Of a stretch of DNA of 64,000 bases, positions 1 to 8,952 are shown piece by piece. Within the stretch, counting starts at the first letter, position 1. The number at the start of each line of letters is the position of its first letter. The notes under the pieces were generated by a model. The model was not told where the DNA came from. It worked only from the letters and a program-made list of their open reading frames with translations, and did not search any database. The position numbers and the translations under genes are program-made. Origin of the DNA: Dyella psychrodurans (GTDB taxonomy: Bacteria > Pseudomonadota > Gammaproteobacteria > Xanthomonadales > Rhodanobacteraceae); contig NZ_QRBF01000005.1 of NCBI RefSeq assembly GCF_003363265.1, positions 124,001 to 188,000 of the forward strand, written 5' to 3'.

Positions 1-375
1 CATGAGCTCCATGCGACGCACAAGGCCCTGGCCTGCGTTTTCGAACGTGACCTCAGAGGTGTACGTGGATGGCGAACCCTGGCCAGGCTGGATCGGGGTC
101 ATCTGATCGCGCGTGTGCACGACGATCTTGCCAAACGGAACCGGTGCGAGCTTGGCACGCACGACGGCGGCTTTCGCTTCAGGACTAAGTGCATCCGTGC
201 TGAAGTGTTGCGCGAAGTAACTGGAGTGATCGGGTGATCCACCGTTCGGCGGCGCGGAAGCGCCCGATTGGCTCACTGACTGATAGCCGATCACCGTACC
301 GGCGTATCCGCCCACCAGCGCCCAGATCAGAACCCACATGTAACGCTTTTTGTTCGCCGCAACTGCAACAGCCAT
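1..375 (-). CDS. Hypothetical single-span membrane protein (C-terminus beyond window edge)
   Basis: The reading frame opens at an ATG ending at 375 and stays open for 125 codons to the window edge, so the C-terminus is missing. An AGAGG-like ribosome binding site lies about ten bases upstream. Residues 12-31 form one hydrophobic membrane segment after a short basic N-terminus (NKKR). This is followed by a Ser/Pro/Gly-rich linker and a soluble part with a strand-like segment (KIVVHTRD). The protein probably sits in the inner membrane with its bulk in the periplasm. It lies 114 bases downstream of pgpA on the same strand. I do not recognise a family. Confidence 0.6.
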   Translation of the reverse strand, partial: MAVAVAANKKRYMWVLIWALVGGYAGTVIGYQSVSQSGASAPPNGGSPDHSSYFAQHFSTDALSPEAKAAVVRAKLAPVPFGKIVVHTRDQMTPIQPGQGSPSTYTSEVTFENAGQGLVRRMELM

Positions 376-489
376 TGCCTGCCCTCTGGTCACTGGATTC
401 GAACCCGCAGATTACCGCAGATCGACAAAGGCGAACGAGACGATCTCGCCCCGCCGTGAACGGGAAAAAGCACGTATTCAGTTGGGTCG

Positions 490-1008
490 CTAGACGATGA
501 TCGCGTGGCGCTGCAACGCGCTCATCAGCAACCACAAAACGATCGCGGCAATCGCACCCGCAAGAACATCATCCAGCATCACGCCTAGCCCGTCTTTTAC
601 GTGACGGTCCAGCCAACGAATCGGCCAAGGCTTCAACACGTCGAAAAAACGGAACAGAACGAAAGCTGCGACCACGATCCACCATGGCGCAAGAAGCGCG
701 GGAAGCAACGCGATCCATTGGCCGACGAATTCATCCCAGACAAGGCTGCGGTGATCGTCCACGCCCAGGGATCGTCCCGCGATGTCGCAAGCTATTACGC
801 CGATCACGAAGCCGATAACGATCACGAGCACATTGATCGGCAATGACAAATGGCGCAGCAACAGCCATGGCAGAATCGCCGCGAGTGATCCAAAGGTGCC
901 TTGTGCGACAGGAGCGAGACCCGAGCCGAAACCGCAGGCCAACCAGCCCGCTGGCGTGGACAGCAAGGCGTGCCGTTGCTCGGAGGTAAGTGTCTTGCGA
1001 TCGCTCAT
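490..1008 (-). CDS. pgpA: Phosphatidylglycerophosphatase A
   Basis: This 172-residue inner-membrane enzyme dephosphorylates phosphatidylglycerophosphate to phosphatidylglycerol, the last step of PG synthesis. Family signatures are visible: a Gly-rich GFGSGLAPVAQGTFGS stretch near residue 26, the acidic DDHRSLVWDEFVGQW segment, and GVMLDDVLAG near the C-terminus. Several hydrophobic helices lie between them. The start at 1008 was chosen because its ATG overlaps the stop of thiL by four bases (ATGA) and gives the usual family length. A longer in-frame extension to 1353 exists but runs inside thiL. The thiL-pgpA order is common in gammaproteobacteria. Confidence 0.93.
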   Translation of the reverse strand: MSDRKTLTSEQRHALLSTPAGWLACGFGSGLAPVAQGTFGSLAAILPWLLLRHLSLPINVLVIVIGFVIGVIACDIAGRSLGVDDHRSLVWDEFVGQWIALLPALLAPWWIVVAAFVLFRFFDVLKPWPIRWLDRHVKDGLGVMLDDVLAGAIAAIVLWLLMSALQRHAIIV

Positions 1009-1964
1009 GTGCCGAAATGATCCCAGCCGCGATGTTCGAATGCCAGCCGTTGGCCGTCGGCACCGTGCACTTCGACGCCGCTGCCTTCGACGATGCGGCC
1101 GATCTTGGTGGCACCGCAGCCTAGTCTGGCAAGGTCGGCCTGTACCGTGGCGACATGCTTCGCGGGAACGGTGAAGCACAGCTCGTAGTCGTCGCCGCCG
1201 CTCAATGCAAGATCGCGTGATGCCTGCTCGCCGAAGAGATCGAGCAACGCCGAGGAACGTGGCAGCAACGACGCGTCGATCTCCGCTCCCACGCGACTCG
1301 CTGCGCAGATATGCCCCATGTCGGCAAGCAGGCCGTCGGAGATATCGATGCATGCGTTGGCGTTTCCACGCAACGCAAGGCCCGCAGCGACGCGCGGCGT
1401 CGGACGATTGAGGCGTTCGATCAGATACGTCGCGCGGGCATCAGCGCCTGCAGCTTCTTGCACAAGCTTGAGGCCCGCCGCGGCATCACCGAGCGTGCCG
1501 GTAACGCAGATTGCATCGCCAATCTGTGCACCTGCACGGAGCAACGCTTGACCTGGCGGCACGAAACCGTGGACGGCAACGCTGAGCGTGAGCGCACCGC
1601 GCGTCGTGTCGCCACCGACCAGTGCAAGCCGATACGGCTGCGCCAATTGCGCAAAGCCGGCAGCCAGTCCTTCGATGAAGGCAACGTCGGCATTCGGCAA
1701 GGTGAGTGCCAGCAACGCCCAGGCAGGCGTGGCACCCATCGCCGCAAGATCGGACAGATTTACCGCCAGCGATTTCCAACCGATATCCGCGGCAGCGGTA
1801 CCATGCGGAAAATGCACGCCGTCGACCAGCGTGTCGATCGCAACGACCAGTTCCTGCCCTGCCGGCACACCGAGCAACGCGGCATCGTCACCGATACCCA
1901 GATGCACATCATCGCGCGCTTGCGCAGTGAGTTCGCGGATACGGTCGATGAGGGAAAATTCCAT
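1005..1964 (-). CDS. thiL: Thiamine-monophosphate kinase
   Basis: ThiL phosphorylates thiamine monophosphate to the cofactor thiamine pyrophosphate, using ATP and Mg. The 319-residue protein has the expected length and the PurM-like kinase signatures: GIGDDAALL near residue 23 (Mg/ATP binding), VNLSDLAAMGATP, GGDTTRG, ISDGLLADMGH and SGGDDYEL near the C-terminal domain. Its stop overlaps the pgpA start by four bases. An inverted-repeat element separates it from nusB, so the usual nusB-thiL coupling is interrupted by about 250 bases. The thiS-thiG genes of the same pathway lie far away at 59 kb. Confidence 0.95.
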   Translation of the reverse strand: MEFSLIDRIRELTAQARDDVHLGIGDDAALLGVPAGQELVVAIDTLVDGVHFPHGTAAADIGWKSLAVNLSDLAAMGATPAWALLALTLPNADVAFIEGLAAGFAQLAQPYRLALVGGDTTRGALTLSVAVHGFVPPGQALLRAGAQIGDAICVTGTLGDAAAGLKLVQEAAGADARATYLIERLNRPTPRVAAGLALRGNANACIDISDGLLADMGHICAASRVGAEIDASLLPRSSALLDLFGEQASRDLALSGGDDYELCFTVPAKHVATVQADLARLGCGATKIGRIVEGSGVEVHGADGQRLAFEHRGWDHFGT

Positions 1965-2036
1965 GGGACCGGTTTACTCCCTCTTCTCTTTCTGACCAAT
2001 GCGCCTGCACATTTTCGGCAATGCCCAACCTTGCTC

Positions 2037-2159
2037 CACCGTCATTCCGGCGAAGGCCGGAATCCAGTGCAAATACTCGTCCAAAGGACACAAAACCAAT
2101 TTGGAGTGCTTCGCACAACGTATCGACACTGGATTCCGGCCTTCGCCGGAATGACGGTG
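2037..2159. repeat. Palindromic intergenic repeat, family 1, copy A
   Basis: Two perfectly complementary 33-base arms (2037-2069 and 2127-2159) flank a 57-base spacer. Each arm starts with a CACCGTCATTCCGG-type core and itself holds a small CCGGC/GCCGG hairpin. The spacer resembles that of copy C at 11156-11278 (shared AAGGACAC and GAGTGCTTCGCAC). It lies between the 5' end of thiL and the 3' end of nusB. It has no ORF, so it looks like a non-autonomous REP/MITE-type element that could fold in the transcript. Confidence 0.85.
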
Positions 2160-2212
2160 AGGGGGCCTGAAAAGACAGTCATAACTTCAGTCTTCAGGAA
2201 AAACAACTCTCA

Positions 2213-2658
2213 CTACCGCTGCTTCTCAGTCACCCGCAACTGCGCAGCAAGCTTATCCAACACACCGTTGACGTAACTATGCCCATGATCAGCACCAAAG
2301 CGCTTGGTGACTTCGATCGCCTCATTGATGATCACGCGATACGGCACATCCGGACGGAACTGCAGTTCATAGGCAGCCAGGCGCAGCGCGGCCCGTTCGA
2401 TCGGGTCGATCTGCGACACCTCGCGGTCGATATAAGGCTTGAGCGCTTCGTCCAGCACATCGAGGTGCTTTTCCACGCCACGCAGGAGGTCTTCGAAGTA
2501 CTCCAGGTCCGCCACTTCCATATCCTGCTCGTGGCGGAACTGATCGATCACCGAGGTCATCGAGCTGCCGCTCATCTGCCACGCATACAGCGCCTGCAGC
2601 GCACGGCGACGGGCGCGCGAGCGCGCGGCGAGATCGATGCCTTCCGGACGCTGGTTCA

Positions 2659-2659
<1 letters not shown>
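2213..2659 (-). CDS. nusB: Transcription antitermination factor NusB
   Basis: NusB binds boxA RNA with S10/NusE and supports antitermination on rRNA operons. The 148-residue protein is all-helical in character and of family length. It has an Arg-rich N-terminus (RSRARRRALQALYAWQ) and the conserved C-terminal IINEAIEVTKRFG and YVNGVLDKLA segments. The start at 2659 was chosen because its ATG overlaps the stop of ribH (TGATG), which indicates translational coupling. Upstream extensions in frame run into ribH. The ribH-nusB pair is a standard proteobacterial arrangement. Confidence 0.95.
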
Positions 2660-3120
<461 letters not shown>

Positions 3121-3191
3121 GGTGCTGGATTCCTGGGGTTGGGGCCCGTGCGAGCCGGCTATTTTACGGGTTTGGGGACAGGGTTGCTCGG

Positions 3192-4145
3192 TCAGGCCAC
3201 GGAGGGTTCGTGGGCCCGGCGAAGGTGGGGGTAGCCGTGGAAGTCCAGGCTGGCGCGCGTTCCCACCACGCGCAGCCTCGCCGGAACACCGAACGGCAGG
3301 GTGAATTTGTCGGCGGCGTGCCCGAAAGGCATGCCGGAAAGCACCGGGATGCCGGCGATGCGCCGGATCTGGCTGAAGCCGTCGTCCAGGTCGTAGCCGT
3401 TGTCGTAGGGGCTCGGCCGGCACTGCGTGAAATCCGCCAGGATCAAGGCCCGCTGCCGGCCCAATACGCCCGACAGGTGCAGCTGATACAGCAGGCGCTC
3501 GATGCGGAACGGCGGCTCGCCTACGTCCTCCACGAACAGAATGCCGCCCTCGATGCGCGGGAAGTAAGGTGTTTGCAGGAGGCTGCACAGCATGGCCAGG
3601 TTGCCGCCCCACAGCGGTCCTTCGACATCGCATTCGGCCGTCTCGCCGCATTCCCAACTCGCCGTGCCTTGCGGTGCGCTGATGGTGCGCCAGAAGTGAC
3701 GCCACGTAAGCGGGCTCAACTCGACCGGACCGAAGTCGGGGCCGAGCATGGGGCCTCCGAAAGTCACCACTCCGGCCTTCGCATACAGCGCCATCTGCAA
3801 TGCGGTGAAGTCGCTGTGCCCCACCATCACCATCGGTGCCCCGGCGAGACGTTCGCGCAGCGCGTGGTAATCGACATGTTCCAGCAAACGCGTTGCGCCA
3901 TAGCCGCCACGGATGGACAAGGCGATATCGGGCAGTTCATCCAGGGCGGCGAGGTTGTTGATGTCCGCCACGCGCTGCGCGTCGCTGCCGGCGTAACGCA
4001 GCTCGGTGCGGTCGAGTACATCCACGCCATCCACGATGCATCCCGCATCGCGCAGGCGTGCAACGCCGCGCGTCATCGCATCGCGATCGTGCGGATAGCC
4101 GGACGGGGCGATCAGTCGAACACGGCTGGTGTGATGGTCCGGCAT
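3192..4145 (-). CDS. ldcA: LD-carboxypeptidase (peptidase family S66)
   Basis: This 317-residue enzyme is predicted to remove the terminal D-Ala from murein tetrapeptides in cytosolic peptidoglycan recycling. Family S66 signatures are present: [12 protein letters not shown] near residue 77, the nucleophile Ser111 in [20 protein letters not shown], and the His of [14 protein letters not shown] late in the protein. No signal peptide is visible, which agrees with a cytosolic role. The ATG at 4145 was chosen for family length; the frame extends further upstream into the GH3 gene. Both this gene and the upstream GH3 gene suggest cell-wall or glucan turnover, and both interrupt the riboflavin block. 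Confidence 0.9.
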   Translation of the reverse strand: MPDHHTSRVRLIAPSGYPHDRDAMTRGVARLRDAGCIVDGVDVLDRTELRYAGSDAQRVADINNLAALDELPDIALSIRGGYGATRLLEHVDYHALRERLAGAPMVMVGHSDFTALQMALYAKAGVVTFGGPMLGPDFGPVELSPLTWRHFWRTISAPQGTASWECGETAECDVEGPLWGGNLAMLCSLLQTPYFPRIEGGILFVEDVGEPPFRIERLLYQLHLSGVLGRQRALILADFTQCRPSPYDNGYDLDDGFSQIRRIAGIPVLSGMPFGHAADKFTLPFGVPARLRVVGTRASLDFHGYPHLRRAHEPSVA

Positions 4146-4179
4146 GGATGTCGTTGTTCCTTGATCGTCGTGGATGTGT

Positions 4180-6414
4180 TTACGGGGCGATCTCTGCCGC
4201 CGCGACATGGGCCGCGGCGTTCAACACGAGATCGCGCGAGGAGTGCCCCACTTCGATGGGATAGCTGCCTGATGCGACCTTCCATTTGTCCGCCGGCACA
4301 TCGAAGACCGCCAGCAGACGCGGATCGATCGCCACGCTCACCGTGCGGCTTTGCTTCGGTTGCAGCGACACTTTCTGGAATCCGACGAGACGGCGCGGCG
4401 CTTCGCCGCTGTCCGCCGGCATGCCGACATAGACCTGCGGCGTATCCATACCCGCGCGATCGCCGAGATTGGTGACCTTGAAGCTCACCGCGACATGATC
4501 GCCCTGCGTGCTTACGCGCAGATCGCTGTAATCGAAGCGGCTATACGAGAGACCGAAGCCGAACGGGAACAGCGGCTCGAGTTTCTTTTCGTCGTACCAC
4601 TTGTAACCGACAGCGGCGCCGTCGATGTTGTAGTCGACTTCCTGTGCGTTGGTGATCTGTGAACGCGGCAGTTGTTGTTCGCCCTGCGGGAAGGTGACAG
4701 GCAAGCGGCCGGAAGGGTTCACCTTGCCGGCAAGTACTTCGGCAATAGCATCGCCGCCACGCGCGCCCGGATACCAGGCTTCGACCACCGCGCCGACTTT
4801 CGACAGCCACGGCATCTTCACCGGGCCGCCGTTTTCCAGCACGACGACGCTATGTGGATTGGCCGCTGCCACCGCATCGATCAGGTCGTCCTGCTTGTCC
4901 GGCAGCGAAAGGTTCGGTTGATCGACGCCTTCGCACGTCCACTGCGTGGCGAACACCAGAACAACGTCGGATGATTTCGCCAGCGCCGCGGCTTTGGCCG
5001 GATCGCTGCCATCGTCGTAAGTGATCTTCGCGTTCGGCAACAGCTTCTGCAGCGCCTTCATCGGCGAAGAAGGATCGTAGACTTTCCACTGCCAGTCGGG
5101 CCCCTTCACCGCGGGAATGGCCGGGCCGCCGATGGGCCACACTTCCGCCGAGCCGCCGCCGGACAGCACGCCGACGTCCGCGTGGGCGCCGATGATCGCC
5201 ACGGTCTTGATGTCCTCGTGCAACGGCAACTGGTCGCGGTCGTTCTTCAGCAACACGATCGCCTGCTCTTCCGCACGCTGAGCGACCAGCGCATCGGCCT
5301 CGGCATCGAGCGGCTTGATCACCGGCGGATGATCGAACAGCCCCACCGCGTACATCGAGCGCAGGATACGGTGCACCATGTCATCCAGGCGGCTGCGCGA
5401 AACGTCGCCCTTGGCGACGGCCTGCAGCAGCGCACCGAAACTGCTGTACGAATTGCCGAGGCTGACATGGTTCTGATCGACACCCGATACCTGATCCGTG
5501 CCGGCCATCGCATCCATCACACCGTGATCGGCACCCCAGTCGGTCATCACCCAGCCCGGGTATTTCCAATCGCCCTTGAGGATGTCGTTCAGCAGATGCT
5601 TGTTGGAGCAATCCCACGTACCGTTGACCTTGTTGTAGCCGCACATCACCGAACCGGGGTGGCCATCTTCGATGGCCAGTTCGAAGGCCAGCAGATCCGA
5701 TTCGCGCATCGCACGCTCGTCGATGTTGGAACTGACCGTGAGGCGGTTGGTTTCCTGGTCGTTCAACGCGTAGTGCTTGATGGTGGAGACGACATGCTGC
5801 GACTGGATGCCTCGAATTTCTCCACCGTCGATGCGCGCGGCGAGCAGCGGATCTTCGCCGAGGTATTCGAAGGTACGTCCATCGCGCGGCTCGCGCGTGA
5901 GGTTGATGCCACCGGCCAGCAACACGTTGATGCCTTGCGCATGCGCTTCGCCCGCAATCATGCGTCCACCGTCGTAGGCGATCTGCGGATTCCAGGTGGC
6001 GGCGATGCCCATGGTCGAGGGCAGCGGCGTGGCATTGCCGGCGTCGCCGCGCACGTGGCGGGGCTGCTTGCCGGGGCCCGCATCCAGCGGATAGTTGTGC
6101 ACGCCGATGCCCGCGTCGTTTTGCTGCATCGCTGGAATGCCAAGCTTGGGCAGTGCCGGCACGTAACCCGCGGTGCCGATGCCGCCCGGCGGTTGCTGGG
6201 CCGACATCATGGTGTTGTAGCTCTGCACCATGTGATACATGTCGTCGAGCGACATGCGTTGCATGAGCTTGTCGGCGCGCTGGTCCGGCGCGAGTGATGA
6301 TGCCGTTGCATTGGACTGTTGCGCGATGGCGCCCGACATGCACGCAAGCGACAGGGCCACCAGGCATAGCGTGATCGTTTGCTTGCGCGTGAAGAGCAGA
6401 TCCGTGGCTTTCAT
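4180..6414 (-). CDS. Exported glycoside hydrolase family 3 beta-glucosidase
   Basis: The 744-residue protein starts with a signal peptide (basic n-region, hydrophobic core, cleavage near Ala-Gln at about residues 31-32), so it acts in the periplasm or outside the cell. The GH3 N-terminal barrel carries the catalytic nucleophile Asp292 in the VMTDWGADHG motif. The C-terminal GH3 domain (KTVAIIGAHAD, then the PSGRLPVTFP segment) and a final fibronectin-III-like domain follow, the standard BglX-type order and length. It probably hydrolyses beta-linked gluco-oligosaccharides; the exact substrate is not readable from sequence. It lies 34 bases upstream of ldcA and may be co-transcribed with it. 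Confidence 0.9.
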   Translation of the reverse strand: MKATDLLFTRKQTITLCLVALSLACMSGAIAQQSNATASSLAPDQRADKLMQRMSLDDMYHMVQSYNTMMSAQQPPGGIGTAGYVPALPKLGIPAMQQNDAGIGVHNYPLDAGPGKQPRHVRGDAGNATPLPSTMGIAATWNPQIAYDGGRMIAGEAHAQGINVLLAGGINLTREPRDGRTFEYLGEDPLLAARIDGGEIRGIQSQHVVSTIKHYALNDQETNRLTVSSNIDERAMRESDLLAFELAIEDGHPGSVMCGYNKVNGTWDCSNKHLLNDILKGDWKYPGWVMTDWGADHGVMDAMAGTDQVSGVDQNHVSLGNSYSSFGALLQAVAKGDVSRSRLDDMVHRILRSMYAVGLFDHPPVIKPLDAEADALVAQRAEEQAIVLLKNDRDQLPLHEDIKTVAIIGAHADVGVLSGGGSAEVWPIGGPAIPAVKGPDWQWKVYDPSSPMKALQKLLPNAKITYDDGSDPAKAAALAKSSDVVLVFATQWTCEGVDQPNLSLPDKQDDLIDAVAAANPHSVVVLENGGPVKMPWLSKVGAVVEAWYPGARGGDAIAEVLAGKVNPSGRLPVTFPQGEQQLPRSQITNAQEVDYNIDGAAVGYKWYDEKKLEPLFPFGFGLSYSRFDYSDLRVSTQGDHVAVSFKVTNLGDRAGMDTPQVYVGMPADSGEAPRRLVGFQKVSLQPKQSRTVSVAIDPRLLAVFDVPADKWKVASGSYPIEVGHSSRDLVLNAAAHVAAAEIAP

Positions 6415-6538
6415 CTCGACCTCGTTTCAGCGGAACAGAACCATGCCATAGAGCATGCCATGAAGACGGTGTGCGGGGCGGCAATGGGGAGGCAAAATCC
6501 TGACATGTCCATTCCTCCGACGTACCCAGCCACTCCTT

Positions 6539-6694
6539 ACCGTCATTCCGGCGCAGGCCGGAATCCAGTGACCTCAGTCGCGGGGTTTGCGACAAGTCCA
6601 AACCTCATCGTTTTGTGCATCTTGGCCTGTTTTGAACACGTCGCACGAGGCAACGAAGTCGCCACTGGATTCCGGCCTGCGCCGGAATGACGGT
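6539..6694. repeat. Palindromic intergenic repeat, family 1, copy B
   Basis: Perfect 32-base complementary arms (6539-6570 and 6663-6694) share the CCGTCATTCCGGCGCAGG core of copies A and C. The 92-base spacer is different from theirs. It fills the 300-base gap between the GH3 start and the ribBX stop; nothing else is visible in that gap. The arm sequence with GCGCAGG is closer to copy C than to copy A. Confidence 0.85.
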
Positions 6695-6714
6695 GAGGAG
6701 TGTTCTGGAGTGTG

Positions 6715-7809
6715 CTAGCCCGCGTGCTCAACCACCTCAAGCCCGAACCCGGCCAACCCGACCAGCTTGCGGGGCGTACCCAGCACACGCAGTCGATGCA
6801 CGCCGAGATCGGTAAGAATCTGGGCCCCGAGTCCATGCTGGCGCCACTCCTGCTGCTGCATTTCCTCGGGGGCCTGATTGGCGGGCTGACGATTGAGTCG
6901 GCGCAACAGCGCTTCTGGCGTGTCTTCGCCGGAAAGCACCAGCAACACGCCGCGGTTTTCATCGGCAATGCGCCGCAACGCCGACGTGACAGTGAGCCCC
7001 AGATCATCGCGCTGAAGATGCAACACATCCGAAAGCGTGTTGCGCACATGCACGCGCGACAGCACAGGCGCCCCATCGTCCACGGCACCACGCACCAACG
7101 CAAAGTGCAGGCCGTGCCGAATCGCATCGCGATAGGCCACCAGTCGGAATGCACCAAACTCCGTCTGCACGTCTTCTTCATAAACGCGCTGGACGGTCTT
7201 CTCGGTTTCCAGCCGATAGCGAATCAGATCGGCAATCGAACCGATCTTCAGGCCGTGCTTCTTGGCGAACACTTCGAGCTCGGGACGACGCGCCATCGAG
7301 CCGTCTTCGTGCAGCACTTCGATCAGCACAGCCGACGGTTCAAGGCCCGCAAGCGCGGCGAGATCGCAGCCCGCTTCCGTATGTCCGGCGCGCGTCAGCA
7401 CACCGCCCGGCTGTGCCGTCAACGGAAAAATGTGACCCGGCTGCGAGAGATCCTGCGGCTTCGCATCCGCCTTCACCGCCACCTGGATGGTGCGCGCGCG
7501 ATCGTGCGCGGAGATGCCGGTGGTGACGCCTTCCGCCGCTTCGATCGAAACGGTGAAGTTGGTGTGATAAGGCGAGGTGTTGTCGCTCACCATCGGACGC
7601 AGGCCAAGCTGGCGCGTGCGCTGTTCGGTCAGCGTGAGGCACACCAGGCCGCGCGCCTCGCGCACCATGAAGTTGATGTCTTCCGGCCGCACCATTTGCG
7701 CGGCCATGATCAGATCGCCTTCGTTCTCGCGGTCTTCGTCGTCGAGGATGACAACCATGCGGCCGGCACGGATGTCTTCGAGAATTTCGGGAATCGTGTT
7801 GAATGCCAT
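6715..7809 (-). CDS. ribB: 3,4-dihydroxy-2-butanone-4-phosphate synthase fused to a degenerate GTP-cyclohydrolase-II-like domain (RibBX type)
   Basis: Residues 1 to about 205 are a complete DHBP synthase that converts ribulose 5-phosphate to the four-carbon riboflavin precursor: [13 protein letters not shown] (acidic metal site), [20 protein letters not shown], and [22 protein letters not shown]. The rest (to residue 364) aligns with the GTP cyclohydrolase II domain of RibBA. The zinc-site Cys residues expected in VHSECLTGD...CDCG are missing (here VHVRNTLSD...LQRDD), so GTP hydrolase activity is unlikely. This matches the RibBX variant known in Proteobacteria; a separate RibA would be needed elsewhere. 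Start at 7809 by homology. Confidence 0.92.
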   Translation of the reverse strand: MAFNTIPEILEDIRAGRMVVILDDEDRENEGDLIMAAQMVRPEDINFMVREARGLVCLTLTEQRTRQLGLRPMVSDNTSPYHTNFTVSIEAAEGVTTGISAHDRARTIQVAVKADAKPQDLSQPGHIFPLTAQPGGVLTRAGHTEAGCDLAALAGLEPSAVLIEVLHEDGSMARRPELEVFAKKHGLKIGSIADLIRYRLETEKTVQRVYEEDVQTEFGAFRLVAYRDAIRHGLHFALVRGAVDDGAPVLSRVHVRNTLSDVLHLQRDDLGLTVTSALRRIADENRGVLLVLSGEDTPEALLRRLNRQPANQAPEEMQQQEWRQHGLGAQILTDLGVHRLRVLGTPRKLVGLAGFGLEVVEHAG

Positions 7810-7926
7810 GTCTTGTTCCTTAGCTCTGCTCCCTCCCTGCTTGCAGGAGAGGGTTGGGGAGGGGTTACGCACACTCGCGAAGGCGCCTCTCTTCCCTTGC
7901 ACGCAAAGGAAGAGTCGCGACGAAAA

Positions 7927-8568
7927 TCACGCAAAACCGTGCTGCTTCAAAAAGTTCTCATCGATGCGCGACGATTCGCCGCTGCCCATCAACCGTTCGA
8001 CATACCGCGCCACCACATCCACTTCGATGTTCACGGCATCACCCGCACGGCGCGCATGGAACGCGGTGTGCTCCACCGTATGCGGAATCAGGTTCACGCC
8101 GAAGCGGTTGCCCGCGACTTCGTTGACCGTCAGGCTGGTTCCATCGATGCAGATCGAACCCTTGGATGCGATGTAGCGCGCGAGTGCCGCCGGCACTTCG
8201 AAAGTCCAGCGCAGCGAGCGGCCATCCGGCGTCACGGAGACCACCTTGCCCACGCCGTCGACGTGGCCGGATACGAGATGCCCGCCCAGGCGATCGGCCA
8301 GGCGCAACGCTTTTTCCAGATTCACCGGATCGCCGGCCTTGTGCTTGCCCAGCGTTGTAAGCGAAAGCGTTTCGTTGGAAACGTCCGCACCGAATCCGTG
8401 TGCGTCCAGCGAGACGACGGTAAGACATACGCCGGATACGGCAATGCTGTCGCCCAGCTGCACGTCGGCGAGATCGAGATCGGCGGTATCGACATGCAGC
8501 CGCACATCGCCGCCGCGCGGCTCCTGCCGCACGATGCGGCCCACGCTTTGAATGATTCCGGTGAACAT
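7927..8568 (-). CDS. ribE: Riboflavin synthase, alpha subunit
   Basis: This 213-residue enzyme dismutates two 6,7-dimethyl-8-ribityllumazine molecules to riboflavin. The N-terminal MFTGIIQSVGRI is diagnostic. The two tandem lumazine-binding barrels carry GDSIAVSGVCLTV and KGSICIDGTSLTVNEV, and the GGHLVSGHVDGVGKV segment is present. A strong GGAGGTG Shine-Dalgarno sequence precedes the ATG. The stop of a 17-codon ORF overlaps this ATG (TGATG), and an FMN riboswitch lies further upstream, so ribE and probably ribBX are controlled by FMN. Confidence 0.96.
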   Translation of the reverse strand: MFTGIIQSVGRIVRQEPRGGDVRLHVDTADLDLADVQLGDSIAVSGVCLTVVSLDAHGFGADVSNETLSLTTLGKHKAGDPVNLEKALRLADRLGGHLVSGHVDGVGKVVSVTPDGRSLRWTFEVPAALARYIASKGSICIDGTSLTVNEVAGNRFGVNLIPHTVEHTAFHARRAGDAVNIEVDVVARYVERLMGSGESSRIDENFLKQHGFA

Positions 8569-8621
8569 CAGCGCACCTCCTGGACGAAGATGGCCGCGAA
8601 CTTGAAGCAACGATTGATCAT
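8568..8621 (-). CDS. 17-residue ORF coupled to ribE
   Basis: A short reading frame between the FMN aptamer and ribE encodes MINRCFKFAAIFVQEVR. It has its own GGAG about eight bases before its ATG, and its TGA overlaps the ribE ATG (TGATG). The ribE Shine-Dalgarno sequence lies inside its last codons. This is the architecture of a translationally coupled upstream ORF. The aptamer could act by masking this ORF's binding site. It is seen only as an open frame, and the peptide itself may have no function. Confidence 0.4.
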   Translation of the reverse strand: MINRCFKFAAIFVQEVR

Positions 8622-8701
8622 GAAACGTTCTCCACGCAAAGCGGTGTGGGAACGCCCCAAGGCATGAGGCACATGCACCGCTTGCGCGATGCATGCAGCC
8701 G

Positions 8702-8869
8702 TCTTCTTTCATCCGGACTGTGCGCCCAGCGGCGAACCGCTGCTGCGTAAACCGTCGGCTCCGGCTTCTGACCGGATCTGCTGACCTTCCGGCGGGGCCG
8801 GAAGCGCTCGCGGGCTTGGGTCTTGCGACCCCTACCGCCGGTGGGGAATTCCACCCCGCCCTGAAGACG
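8702..8869 (-). promoter_or_regulatory. FMN riboswitch (RFN element)
   Basis: The reverse strand shows the conserved RFN consensus in order: TCTTCAGGGCGGGGTG, then ATTCCCCACCGGCGGT, AGCCCGCGAGCG, GGTCAGCAGATCCGGT, GGAGCCGACGGT, and the closing AGTCCGGATGAAAGAAGA. The 5' and 3' ends pair to form helix P1. It lies between ribD and ribE and controls ribE and presumably ribBX. Downstream, CGCAAGCGG can pair with CCGCTTTGCG close to the first ribosome-binding site. No T-run terminator is seen, so control of translation is more likely than attenuation. The rest of 8622-8952 holds no gene. Confidence 0.96.
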
Positions 8870-8952
8870 TTTGTTCTTGAGTGCCGAAAACCGGCCTGTT
8901 TAGTTTAACACCTGGGAGCCGGTTCTTCGGCCACCCGGGCGGAATTCAGCGT

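Noticed and set aside
185-535. Open frame on the minus strand overlapping the first gene
   Set aside because: It is out of frame with the membrane protein at 1-375, which has a proper start, a binding site and a membrane helix. The frame has atypical Arg/Cys-rich composition.
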